Positions 7,967 to 16,054 of a DNA stretch of 64,000 bases are shown one piece after another. The position numbers and the translations under genes were made by a program. Positions within the stretch are counted from its first letter, which is position 1. Each line of letters starts with the position of its first letter. Under the pieces are notes generated by a model that saw nothing but the letters and a program-made list of their open reading frames with translations, did no database searches and was not told the DNA's origin. The DNA lies in contig NZ_JACRST010000002.1 of the NCBI RefSeq assembly GCF_014384885.1, forward strand, positions 62,001 to 126,000, written 5' to 3'. Source of the DNA: Ligaoa zhengdingensis. Lineage in GTDB: Bacteria; Bacillota; Clostridia; Oscillospirales; Ruminococcaceae.

Positions 7967-9949
7967 TCAGGAAACATCCGCGACATCCAGATACAGGTGC
8001 CCAAACTCCGCGATGAACTCCTTGCGCGCGGCCAGGTTATCCCCCAGCATCACATCAAACATCTGCGCCGTGGCCGCCATGTCGTCCGGCTTCACCGCGA
8101 TCAGGCGGCGTGTCTCGGGGTTCATGGTGGTCAGCCACATCATGTCCGGGTCGTTTTCGCCCAACCCCTTGCTGCGCTGCACCTTATACTTGGCCGAGCC
8201 GATCTCCGCAAGACAGGCCGCCTTTTCCGCCTCGCTGTAGGCAAACCAGGTCCTATCCCTGCTGGTGATCTCATACAGCGGCGACTCCGCGATGTAGACA
8301 TAACCCTCTTCAATCAGGGTAGGCACCAGCCGGTAGAGCATGGTGAGGATCAGCGTGCGAATCTGATAGCCGTCCACGTCCGCATCGGTGCAGATCACCA
8401 CCTTGCTCCAGCGCAGGCCGGCCAGATCGAACGACGCGATATCCTTGTTGGATTTGCTCTTGACCTCCACGCCGCAGCCCAACACCTTTAAAATATCGAT
8501 GATGATGTCGTTTTTGAAGATTTTATCGTAATCCGCCTTGAGGCAGTTGAGAATCTTGCCGCGCACCGGGATGATCGCCTGAAACTCGCTGTCGCGCGAG
8601 AGCTTGACCGAACCGAGGGCCGAGTCGCCCTCCACGATGTAAATCTCCCGCCGTGTGGTGTCCTTGCTGCGGCAATCCACAAATTTCTGCACACGGTTGG
8701 CGATATCCAGCCCGCCAGCCAGCTTCTTTTTGAGGTTGAGGCGGGTTTTCTCGGCGTTTTCGCGGCTGCGCTTGTTGATGAGCACCTGTTCCGCGATCTT
8801 GGCCGCGTCCTCGGGGTTCTCGATGAAATAGACCTCCAGGTTGTGCTTGAGAAACTCTGTCATCGTCTCGGCGATGAACTTGTTAGTGATCGCCTTTTTG
8901 GTCTGGTTTTCGTAGCTCGTCTGGGTGGAAAACGAGGATGAGACCAGAATCAGGCAGTCCTCCACGTCCTGAAAGGTGATCTTCCCCTCGTTTTTGAGGT
9001 ATTTGTTGTTCTGCTTGAGGTAGCTGTCAATCATCGAGACAAAAGCGCTCTTGACCGCCTTTTCCGGGGAACCGCCGTGCTCCAGGAAGCTGGAGTTGTG
9101 ATAATACTCGATCAGCTTGAACCGATTGGAAAAACAGGCCGCCACCTGCAATTTCACCTTATACTCCGGCTTGTCCTCCCGGTCGCGGCCGCGCCGCTCG
9201 CCTGTCCAGAACTGCACCGGGGTGAGGGCCTCCTCCCCTGCCAGCTCATTCACATAATCCACGATGCCGTTTTGGTAGACAAATTCGGATTCCTCGAAGC
9301 CTTTCTCCCTCTGGTCGCGCAGCACAAAGCGGGTACCGTCGTTGACCACCGCCTGCCGCTTGAGCACATCGGTGTAGTATTCGAGCGGCACGTTGATATC
9401 GGTGAACACCTCGAGGTCCGGCTTCCAACGGATTTTGGTTCCGGTCTTTTTGCGGGAGGTCGGCTCCTTATGCAGCTCTCCGACAATTTTTCCCTTCTCA
9501 AACCGCAGGGTATATTTCGAGCCGTCCCGGTAGATCTCCACGTCCATATACTCCGAGGAGTATTGCGTGGCGCACAGGCCGAGACCGTTGAGCCCCAGCG
9601 AATATTCGTAACTCTCGCCGTCGTTTGTGTTGTATTTTCCGCCCGCGTACAGCTCGCAAAACACCAGCTCCCAGTTGAACCGCTTCTCGCGCGGGTTGTA
9701 ATCCACCGGGATGCCCCGGCCGAAGTCCTCCACCTCGACCGAGTGGTCGCGGTAGCGGGTGATGATGATGGTATCGCCGTGCCCCTCGCGCGCTTCATCG
9801 ATCGCGTTGGAGAGGATTTCAAAGATTGAGTGCTGGCATCCGACGATGCCGTCCGATCCGAAGATGACCGCGGGGCGCTTGCGCACCCGGTCCGCGCCCT
9901 TGAGCTGGCTGATGCTCTCGTTTCCGTATTCCTGTGTTTTTTTCGGCAT
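7967..9949 (-). CDS. Type IIA DNA topoisomerase subunit B (GyrB/ParE-like)
   Basis: Protein of 660 residues starting at ATG 9949 with GGAGG seven bases upstream. It is the ATPase/Toprim subunit. The N-terminal GHKL ATPase shows RVRKRPAVIFGSDG, EILSNAIDEA, VEDFGRGIPVDY and SLGLNGLGLCATQYSS. The transducer domain follows. The Toprim domain has VEGDSALGSVKLSRD (gyrases usually read EGDSAGG) and CTDADVDGYQI carrying the metal-binding acidic residues. The C-terminal VQRSKGLGEN is the QRxKGLGE box. The length is close to ParE or Gram-positive GyrB. The SAL variant in Toprim and the linkage to a GyrA-like protein without a GyrA box place this pair in a divergent clade rather than canonical gyrase. 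It heads the operon, behind a TTGACA promoter. Confidence 0.9.
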   Translation of the reverse strand: MPKKTQEYGNESISQLKGADRVRKRPAVIFGSDGIVGCQHSIFEILSNAIDEAREGHGDTIIITRYRDHSVEVEDFGRGIPVDYNPREKRFNWELVFCELYAGGKYNTNDGESYEYSLGLNGLGLCATQYSSEYMDVEIYRDGSKYTLRFEKGKIVGELHKEPTSRKKTGTKIRWKPDLEVFTDINVPLEYYTDVLKRQAVVNDGTRFVLRDQREKGFEESEFVYQNGIVDYVNELAGEEALTPVQFWTGERRGRDREDKPEYKVKLQVAACFSNRFKLIEYYHNSSFLEHGGSPEKAVKSAFVSMIDSYLKQNNKYLKNEGKITFQDVEDCLILVSSSFSTQTSYENQTKKAITNKFIAETMTEFLKHNLEVYFIENPEDAAKIAEQVLINKRSRENAEKTRLNLKKKLAGGLDIANRVQKFVDCRSKDTTRREIYIVEGDSALGSVKLSRDSEFQAIIPVRGKILNCLKADYDKIFKNDIIIDILKVLGCGVEVKSKSNKDIASFDLAGLRWSKVVICTDADVDGYQIRTLILTMLYRLVPTLIEEGYVYIAESPLYEITSRDRTWFAYSEAEKAACLAEIGSAKYKVQRSKGLGENDPDMMWLTTMNPETRRLIAVKPDDMAATAQMFDVMLGDNLAARKEFIAEFGHLYLDVADVS

Positions 9950-9996
9950 TTCACGCCTCCGATGCTTTGTTGTTTATAAATTTTTCCATACCCTTT

Positions 9997-10025
9997 ATTT
10001 TCTCCGATTGCGGGCAATTTGTCAA
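9997..10025 (-). promoter_or_regulatory. Promoter of the topoisomerase/threonine aldolase operon
   Basis: Minus strand: TTGACA (10025-10020), 17-nt spacer, GAAAAT (10002-9997). It lies about 50 nt upstream of the GyrB/ParE-like start codon. The -10 is weak; the -35 is consensus. Confidence 0.6.
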
Positions 10026-10059
10026 TAGCTGGAAATAAAATGGAAATTTTCTAAGGCCG

Positions 10060-10093
10060 ATAAGAAAGAGAGCGGATTGTCTCCAATCCGCTC
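10060..10093 (-). terminator. Intrinsic terminator of the gdpP-ftsH operon
   Basis: Minus strand: GAGCGGATTG (10093-10084), tetraloop GAGA, CAATCCGCTC (10079-10070), then a TCTTTCTT tract. It lies 15 nt after the ftsH stop codon. Confidence 0.88.
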
Positions 10094-10107
10094 CCTGTTT
10101 GCTTCTG

Positions 10108-12240
10108 TTACTCTTTGTCCTCGTCGTCCTGCGGAACGTTGGGCTCCACCTTTTTTGCCAAAATCTCTTCGGTGTTTTTCTTGGCCCGCTCCTCTATCCG
10201 GCGTTCCCGCTCCTCGCGCTCTTCCATCTCCTGTTCGTGCGCCTCATCCGGGAAATTCGGATCCTCCATCAGGCGGCGGAACACATCGCCGTCGATCTTT
10301 TCATAGCGGTAGAGGTATTTCGCCACCTTATGCAGCTCGGCCATGTGCTCGGTGAGAATATCCTTGCACTGCTCGTAGGCGTTGTCGATGATCTCGCGCA
10401 CCTCCGAATCGATCTCGGCTGCGACGTTTTCGGAATAGTTGCGCGCTTGGCCAAAGTCGCGCCCCAGGAACACCTCGTTGTCGTCGGTGCCATAGACGAT
10501 GGGGCCGAGCTTCTCAGAGAAGCCGTACCGGGTGACCATGTCGCGCGCCATCTTGGTAGCCCGCTGGATGTCGTTGGAAGCGCCGGTGGAGATATCGTCG
10601 AGCACCAGCTTTTCGGCCACGCGGCCGCCCAGCAGGGTGACGATGTTCTCCTGCATCCACTTCTTGGAACGGTAGCTCTCATCCTCGACAGGCAGCGACA
10701 TCGTGTACCCGCCCGCCATACCGCGAGGAATGATCGACACCTGATGCACCGGGTCCTGCCCGGGCAGGCTGTAATGCGCGATGGCGTGGCCTGCCTCGTG
10801 GTAAGCGGTGAGCTTTTTGTCCTTCTCGCTCACCTTGCGGGACTTCTTCTCGGGGCCGGCGATCACCTTGATGGTGGCCTCCTCGATCTCCTGCATGGTG
10901 ATGGCCTTTTTGCCGCGGCGCGCCGCGAGCAGCGCAGCCTCGTTGGCCAGGTTCTCCAGGTCTGCGCCGGTAAAGCCGACCGTGGTCTGGGCGATCGTCC
11001 TGAGATTGACATCCGGACCGAGGGGTTTTCCGCGGGTGTGCACCTTCAAAATCGCCTCGCGGCCCTCCACATCGGGATAGCCGACATAAATCTGACGGTC
11101 GAAGCGGCCGGGGCGCAGGAGCGCCTTATCCAGAATATCTGCGCGGTTGGTCGCCGCGATCACAATGACGCCCGAGTTCGCGCCGAAGCCGTCCATCTCC
11201 ACCAGCAGCTGGTTGAGGGTCTGCTCGCGCTCGTCGTGCCCGCCGCCCAGGCCCGCGCCTCTCTGGCGGCCCACGGCGTCGATCTCATCGATGAACACAA
11301 TGGCGGGGGCGTTTTTCTTCGCCTGCTCAAACAGGTCGCGCACACGCGACGCACCCACGCCCACAAACATCTCCACAAAATCCGAACCGGAAATCGAGAA
11401 GAACGGGACGCCCGCCTCGCCCGCAACCGCGCGGGCCAGCAGGGTCTTACCGGTTCCCGGAGGGCCCACCAGCAGCACGCCCTTGGGAATGCGCGCCCCC
11501 AGTTCGTTGAAGCGGCGCGGGTCCTTGAGGAACTCGACGACCTCCTTGAGCTCCTCCTTCTCCTCGTCCGCGCCCGCGACATCGGCGAAGGTGGTCTTGC
11601 GGCCGTCGTCGCTCTTCACCTTCATCTTGGCAAAGCTCATCGCCTTGCCCGCGCCGCCGCCCGCCTGGCGCATCATCAGGAACCAAAACAGCACCATTAC
11701 GCCGATCAAAATCAAAGTGGGCATCCACTGCACCAGCGGGGATACATCCTTGGCGCGGATATAGTCGAAGGTGATCGGCGAATCGGGATGCGCCTCGTTG
11801 TATTCGGCCACCATATCCTCGGTATCGTCGACAAAGTAAGCCACGCTCGGCACGCGGTAGATGATCTGCTTGCCGGGGGCCTCCTTCTTCTCGTCGCCGG
11901 AGGGAACCGCCTGCTGCCCCGCCGGGCCAAACAAGCCGCTGAGCAATCCGCCGCTCTGCTGTGCATTTGCACCCTGCTGCTGCAAATTGGCCAGCTGTTC
12001 CTCATATTTTTGCTGCTCCTCCGGCGTGGGGCGCAGGTTGATAATCAGCTCGCCCGTACCGAAGTTGATGGAATAATCCTTGACCTCACCATTTTGGAAA
12101 TAGGCCAAAATCTCTTGATATCGCGGCGTTTCCTCCGCCGTATCGCCCAGGGTAAACACCGAGAAGATGCCCAGCACCAGCGCGATCAGGATTAAGAGAT
12201 AAATGCCGAGGCCCCTGGATTTCTTTCTGTTCACTGCCAA
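10108..12240 (-). CDS. ftsH: ATP-dependent zinc metalloprotease FtsH
   Basis: Membrane-bound AAA+ protease of about 710 residues. The start is ambiguous: AAGGAG overlaps an in-frame GTG at 12249, is 8 nt from a TTG at 12240 (chosen), and is 14 nt from a GTG at 12234. Two membrane helices (about 12-30 and 173-190) flank the extracytoplasmic domain. The AAA module has GPPGTGKT at about 259-266 and VFIDEIDAVG. The zinc protease motif HEAGH follows at about residue 480. FtsH degrades misassembled membrane proteins and regulatory proteins. An insertion rich in Gln, Gly and Ala (about residues 75-125) enlarges the periplasm-side domain compared with FtsH of about 640 residues. The C-terminus is strongly charged (Glu/Arg-rich). 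It is last in the gdpP-rplI-dnaB-tilS-hpt-ftsH run; hpt-ftsH linkage is widespread. Confidence 0.97.
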   Translation of the reverse strand: MAVNRKKSRGLGIYLLILIALVLGIFSVFTLGDTAEETPRYQEILAYFQNGEVKDYSINFGTGELIINLRPTPEEQQKYEEQLANLQQQGANAQQSGGLLSGLFGPAGQQAVPSGDEKKEAPGKQIIYRVPSVAYFVDDTEDMVAEYNEAHPDSPITFDYIRAKDVSPLVQWMPTLILIGVMVLFWFLMMRQAGGGAGKAMSFAKMKVKSDDGRKTTFADVAGADEEKEELKEVVEFLKDPRRFNELGARIPKGVLLVGPPGTGKTLLARAVAGEAGVPFFSISGSDFVEMFVGVGASRVRDLFEQAKKNAPAIVFIDEIDAVGRQRGAGLGGGHDEREQTLNQLLVEMDGFGANSGVIVIAATNRADILDKALLRPGRFDRQIYVGYPDVEGREAILKVHTRGKPLGPDVNLRTIAQTTVGFTGADLENLANEAALLAARRGKKAITMQEIEEATIKVIAGPEKKSRKVSEKDKKLTAYHEAGHAIAHYSLPGQDPVHQVSIIPRGMAGGYTMSLPVEDESYRSKKWMQENIVTLLGGRVAEKLVLDDISTGASNDIQRATKMARDMVTRYGFSEKLGPIVYGTDDNEVFLGRDFGQARNYSENVAAEIDSEVREIIDNAYEQCKDILTEHMAELHKVAKYLYRYEKIDGDVFRRLMEDPNFPDEAHEQEMEEREERERRIEERAKKNTEEILAKKVEPNVPQDDEDKE

Positions 12241-12294
12241 ACGGTTCACTCCTTGCTGCCAGGTGAAATTTTGTTATAAAGAATGCCGTGCCCG

Positions 12295-12834
12295 TTATTT
12301 TGCGTATACCTCGGGCTTTAGGACGCCCACGAAGGGCAGGTTGCGGTATTTCTCCGCGAAGTCCAATCCGTAGCCGACCACAAATTCGTCAGGCACGTTA
12401 AAGCAAGCGTAATCGGCCTGCAAATCCACCTTTCTGCGCTCGGGCTTATCCAGAAGTGTGGCGATCTTGAGGCTGTGCGGCTTGCGCTGTAGCAAAACTT
12501 CCTTGAGGTATTGCAGCGTCATGCCGCTGTCCAGGATATCTTCGACGATCAACACGTCGTAACCCGCCAGGTTGATGTCCAGGTCTTTGACTATTTTAAC
12601 CACACCCGATGTTTTTACACCGCTCCCATAGCTGGAGACCGACATAAAGTCCACCCGGGCCTGAATGTCGATTGCGCGCATCAGATCGGCCATGAAGATG
12701 ACCGAGCCCTTGAGCACGCTGACCATCAGGAGGTTTTTCCCCTTGTAGTCCTCGGTGATCTGCCGGCCGAGCTCCTGAACCTTTGCCGCGATCTCTTCTT
12801 CGGTGATGAGTACCTTCAGGATATCATTTTTCAT
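12295..12834 (-). CDS. hpt: Hypoxanthine (guanine) phosphoribosyltransferase
   Basis: Protein of 179 residues. The ATG at 12834 is chosen because GGAGG lies nine bases upstream; it overlaps the end of tilS by 11 nt. The PRPP-binding signature VLIVEDILDSGMTL is present, along with KGSVIFMADL near the N-terminus and DEFVVGYGLDFAEKYRNLPF near the C-terminus, the usual features of HPRT. It salvages hypoxanthine and guanine to IMP and GMP using PRPP. tilS-hpt-ftsH is a classic conserved cluster, and TilS and HPRT are reported to interact as regulators of ftsH in Bacillus; whether that holds here is unknown. Confidence 0.96.
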   Translation of the reverse strand: MKNDILKVLITEEEIAAKVQELGRQITEDYKGKNLLMVSVLKGSVIFMADLMRAIDIQARVDFMSVSSYGSGVKTSGVVKIVKDLDINLAGYDVLIVEDILDSGMTLQYLKEVLLQRKPHSLKIATLLDKPERRKVDLQADYACFNVPDEFVVGYGLDFAEKYRNLPFVGVLKPEVYAK

Positions 12835-14194
12835 TGTAGTTCCCCTCCGCAATCTGCACTGTCAATGCCGTCTTGGTCGATGCATCCGCCGCAACGCGCT
12901 CGTCGCAGCCGAACCCCGCAACCCAGACAACGCCCACACCGTCCGCGAGCACCGGAATGCGCTGCCTCTCATCGGCGGGAACCCCCGCCTCCTGGAACAG
13001 CTTTTTCAGCGTCTTGCCGACGCCTCTGCCGCAAAGCCGGATCTTGTCGCCCTCGCGGCGCTGCCGCAAAACCAAATCACCGTATATCTTATCATAATCC
13101 AGCGCGTTTTTTAAGAGCTTTCTGTCAGTTTTTTCGATTTGTTCAGAATATTTACAATTTATTCTCGTCAGAACCGCAGTTCGTCCGCCGCTGAGGGCAA
13201 ACTCTCCCGGGCCGACCCGCAGCTCCCACCCGGGTTCCCGCGGCATCTTCTCATACAGGCGCAGTACGCCTTCCCGCAGTTCTGCGTACCGCCCGGCGCT
13301 CAGCTCCAGCACAAAGTGTTCCGACCTGAGATGTTCTAAGAGCAGCGTCGCCTGCACATCGGATGCGGACCATCCGCGCCCGGCCAGAATCACCGACAGC
13401 GCGCGGTAGCGCAAGGCGGGGTGCAGCGCTGCGAGCCCCTTCGCATCCCAGCTGCCGTCCATGCGGCGGCAACTCTGCACTGCTGCTGCGGCGGCCTGCC
13501 CGAGGTAATCCTCATCCGCGGCGAGGCGCGCCGCCATCCTGGGGTAAACCGAATCCAGTCCCGGATGCACCTCGCGCAGCGGCGGCAACACCGTATGCCG
13601 GATGCGGTTGCGGGCGTAGCTGTCGCTCAGGTTGCTGCTGTCGGTCACATAATCGAGCCCGTTCTCAGCACAGTACGCCTCGATCTCCCGCCGCGTACAG
13701 GCGATCAGCGGGCGGACGATCTTCCCGCGCACCGGCGGGATGCCGCGCAGCCCGCGCAGCCCGGTGCCGCGCGCGAGGTGGAACAGGGTGGTCTCGATGC
13801 TGTCGTCCATCGTGTGGGCTGTAGCGACCTGCGCGCCGCGCTTACGGGCCTTTTCCTCCAAAAAGCGGTAGCGCGCATCGCGCGCCGCTTCCTCGAGGCA
13901 TCGCCCGCTCGCCTTCGCGCCAGCCGCGAGATTTTGCAGGTGAGTGACCGCCAGCTCGACCCCCAGCCGCTCGCAAAGCGCGCGGACAAACCGTTCGTCG
14001 CGGTCGCTTTCCTCTCCGCGCAGGCCGTGGTTGACGTGGGCGGCAACCACAGTGCAGCCGAGCTGCTCCCGGCTTCTCTGCAAAAAATGAAGCAGCGCGA
14101 CCGAGTCCGCGCCGCCGGAAACCCCCACCAGCACGCAAGCGCCTGGTGGAATCATGCCATATTGACGGATGGCCGCCAACGCCTTATCCTTCAT
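12824..14194 (-). CDS. tilS: tRNA(Ile)-lysidine synthase
   Basis: Protein of 456 residues starting at ATG 14194, overlapping the 3' end of dnaB by 11 nt, which indicates translational coupling. The N-terminal PP-loop ATPase carries VGVSGGADSVALLHFL (residues about 23-38) and AAHVNHGLRGEESDRD. Downstream are AHTMDDSIETTLFHLARGTG and RPLI, typical of TilS. The C-terminal substrate-binding domain ends with LFQEAGVPADERQRIPVL, characteristic of TilS_C. The enzyme converts C34 of the CAU-anticodon tRNA(Ile) to lysidine, allowing AUA decoding, and is essential in most bacteria. It is immediately followed by the overlapping hpt start. Confidence 0.96.
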   Translation of the reverse strand: MKDKALAAIRQYGMIPPGACVLVGVSGGADSVALLHFLQRSREQLGCTVVAAHVNHGLRGEESDRDERFVRALCERLGVELAVTHLQNLAAGAKASGRCLEEAARDARYRFLEEKARKRGAQVATAHTMDDSIETTLFHLARGTGLRGLRGIPPVRGKIVRPLIACTRREIEAYCAENGLDYVTDSSNLSDSYARNRIRHTVLPPLREVHPGLDSVYPRMAARLAADEDYLGQAAAAAVQSCRRMDGSWDAKGLAALHPALRYRALSVILAGRGWSASDVQATLLLEHLRSEHFVLELSAGRYAELREGVLRLYEKMPREPGWELRVGPGEFALSGGRTAVLTRINCKYSEQIEKTDRKLLKNALDYDKIYGDLVLRQRREGDKIRLCGRGVGKTLKKLFQEAGVPADERQRIPVLADGVGVVWVAGFGCDERVAADASTKTALTVQIAEGNYNEK

Positions 14195-15533
14195 CTCGAT
14201 ACAGCTCCAAATTGCCGAACAGCGTGTACTGGCCGTCCCAGTGCAGCTTCACCGTGTCGGTCTCGCCGTGGCGGTTCTTGGCCACGATGCACTCCGCCAC
14301 GTTCTGATCCTCGGTATCCTTATTGTAGTAGGCGTCGCGGTACAGAAACAGCACCAAATCGGCATCCTGCTCGATCGAACCGGATTCGCGCAGGTCGGAC
14401 AGCACCGGTCGCCGCGCGTCGAGGCCGCGCATCTCCGGGCCACGCGAAAGCTGCGACAGGGTGATGACCGGCACGTCCAAATCCTTGGCCAAAATTTTGA
14501 GGCTGCGGGTGATCTCCGAAACCTCCTGCACGCGATTTTCGATGCGGCGGCCGGAGCTCATCAGCTGTAGATAGTCGATCACCACCAGGCCGAGATCCTT
14601 CATGCGGCGCAGCCTCGCCTTCATCTCGGCGATGGTGATGCCGGTGGAATCGTCGATATAGAGCGGCGCCTTTGAGAGGATTTCAGCGGCCTCGGCCAGC
14701 CTTGTCCAGTCGTCGCCGCTGAGGTTGCCGGTGCGCAGCAGGTGCGACTGCACCCGCGCCTCGGAGGACAGGATGCGCTGCACCAACTGCTCTTTGCTCA
14801 TCTCCAGCGAAAACACCGCCACCGTTTTTCCCTTTTTGGCGACGTTGGCGGCAATGTTGAGCGCAAACGAGGTCTTGCCCATGGCAGGGCGGGCCGCCAG
14901 CAGGATCAAATCCGACCGGTTGAGACCGGTGATGAGGTTGTCGAGCTGGGTAAATCCGCTCGGCAGGCCCAGGTGCTGGCTGCGATCCTCGCCCGAGAGC
15001 TGCTGAAGGTGGTCGTAGGTGGAAATAATAATCTCGCTGATGCGCTGGAGCCCGCGCGTCTCCCGCCCCTTGCGGATTTCAAAGATGCGCTGTTCAGCGG
15101 TGTCGAGCAGCGTCTTGGCGTCGTAGGAAACATCGCGCGCGTTTTCCATGATGTCGCGCGCGGTGTCGATGAGGCAGCGCACATAATATTTTTCCTGCAC
15201 AATCTGGGCGTAGGCCTCGACGTTGGCGGTGGTGGGCACAATCTGCACCAGCTGGGTGAGATAGACCTTCGCCTCCTGCTCGGAGGGGAACACCTCTTCG
15301 CTTTTGACCTGCTCCAGCACTGTGACGACGTCGATCGGCTGCCCCGAGGTGAACATCCGCAGCAGGATGCCGAACAGCTCGACATGCTGCTTGCGGTAAA
15401 AGCACTCCGGCTTGACGAATTCGAGCACGCGCGTCAGGCAGGAGGGGTCCACCAGCACAGCGCCGAGCACCGACTGCTCCGCCTCCAGGCTGTACGGCAT
15501 CTGCGCGTCAAAAATCTGATCCAGTTCCGCCAA
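14184..15533 (-). CDS. dnaB: Replicative DNA helicase DnaB
   Basis: Protein of 449 residues with a TTG start at 15533, supported by GGAGG seven bases upstream. The N-terminal helical domain begins MPYSLEAEQSVLGAVL, typical of DnaB. The RecA-like domain has the Walker A ARPAMGKTSFAL, the SLEMSKEQLVQR motif, VIDYLQLM as Walker B and TLSQLSRGPEMR. DnaB (called DnaC in Bacillus) is the hexameric 5'-3' helicase at the replication fork, loaded by DnaI/DnaD-type factors that are not in this window. The rplI-dnaB neighbourhood is conserved in Firmicutes. Confidence 0.97.
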   Translation of the reverse strand: MAELDQIFDAQMPYSLEAEQSVLGAVLVDPSCLTRVLEFVKPECFYRKQHVELFGILLRMFTSGQPIDVVTVLEQVKSEEVFPSEQEAKVYLTQLVQIVPTTANVEAYAQIVQEKYYVRCLIDTARDIMENARDVSYDAKTLLDTAEQRIFEIRKGRETRGLQRISEIIISTYDHLQQLSGEDRSQHLGLPSGFTQLDNLITGLNRSDLILLAARPAMGKTSFALNIAANVAKKGKTVAVFSLEMSKEQLVQRILSSEARVQSHLLRTGNLSGDDWTRLAEAAEILSKAPLYIDDSTGITIAEMKARLRRMKDLGLVVIDYLQLMSSGRRIENRVQEVSEITRSLKILAKDLDVPVITLSQLSRGPEMRGLDARRPVLSDLRESGSIEQDADLVLFLYRDAYYNKDTEDQNVAECIVAKNRHGETDTVKLHWDGQYTLFGNLELYRDEG

Positions 15534-15583
15534 GGACTCCCCTCCCCTTTTCCGTTATGTAAAACTGCGCCTGTGCGCCCCGC

Positions 15584-16036
15584 TTAGAACGCGGCTTCCG
15601 CGACGGTCACATAGAATTTGGCCTGCACCTGCACATGCAGCTTGACGGTGGCGTTGAAGGTGCCAAAGCTCTTGATGTCCTCGTCCAGGCTGATCTTCTT
15701 CTTGTCGAGCTCGATGCCGAGCTGCTTCTGCACCCCTTCGGCGATCTCCTTGGAGGTAATCGCGCCGAACAGCTTGCCCGCAGCGCCCGCCTTGGCGGTC
15801 AGCTTGATGGTCTTACCCTCCAGCTTCGCAGCGGTATCCTTGGCGTTTTGCAGCTCTACCTCGGCGCGGTGCTTCGCAGCCGCCTCGCGGTTTTTCATCT
15901 CGTTCATCGCCTGCGCGTTGGCCTCCACCGCGAGCTTCTTGGGGAACAGAAAATTGCGGGCATACCCGTCGGATACGTTGACCAGGTCGCCCTTCTTGCC
16001 AGAGCCCTTGACATCCGCCTGTAAAATCACTTTCAT
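15584..16036 (-). CDS. rplI: 50S ribosomal protein L9
   Basis: Protein of 150 residues with an ATG start at 16036 behind GGAGATGG. It begins MKVILQADVKGSGKKGD, the N-terminal L9 domain that binds 23S rRNA, with GYARNFLFPKKLA in the conserved position. A long connecting helix follows (about 40-75), and the C-terminal domain contains GKLFGAITSKEIAE. The length is standard. It lies between gdpP and dnaB with short gaps (18 and 50 nt), as in many Firmicutes. Confidence 0.97.
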   Translation of the reverse strand: MKVILQADVKGSGKKGDLVNVSDGYARNFLFPKKLAVEANAQAMNEMKNREAAAKHRAEVELQNAKDTAAKLEGKTIKLTAKAGAAGKLFGAITSKEIAEGVQKQLGIELDKKKISLDEDIKSFGTFNATVKLHVQVQAKFYVTVAEAAF

Positions 16037-16054
16037 TGTTAATCCATCTCCTTA

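Noticed and set aside
10099..12195. Very long open frame on the + strand opposite ftsH, and similar ones opposite the RNase J gene (18069-20330), infB (37720-40116) and the RND pump (48282-50006)
   Set aside because: They mirror well-identified genes, have His/Asp/Leu/Val-rich composition typical of antisense frames in high-GC DNA, and lack ribosome sites and known motifs.
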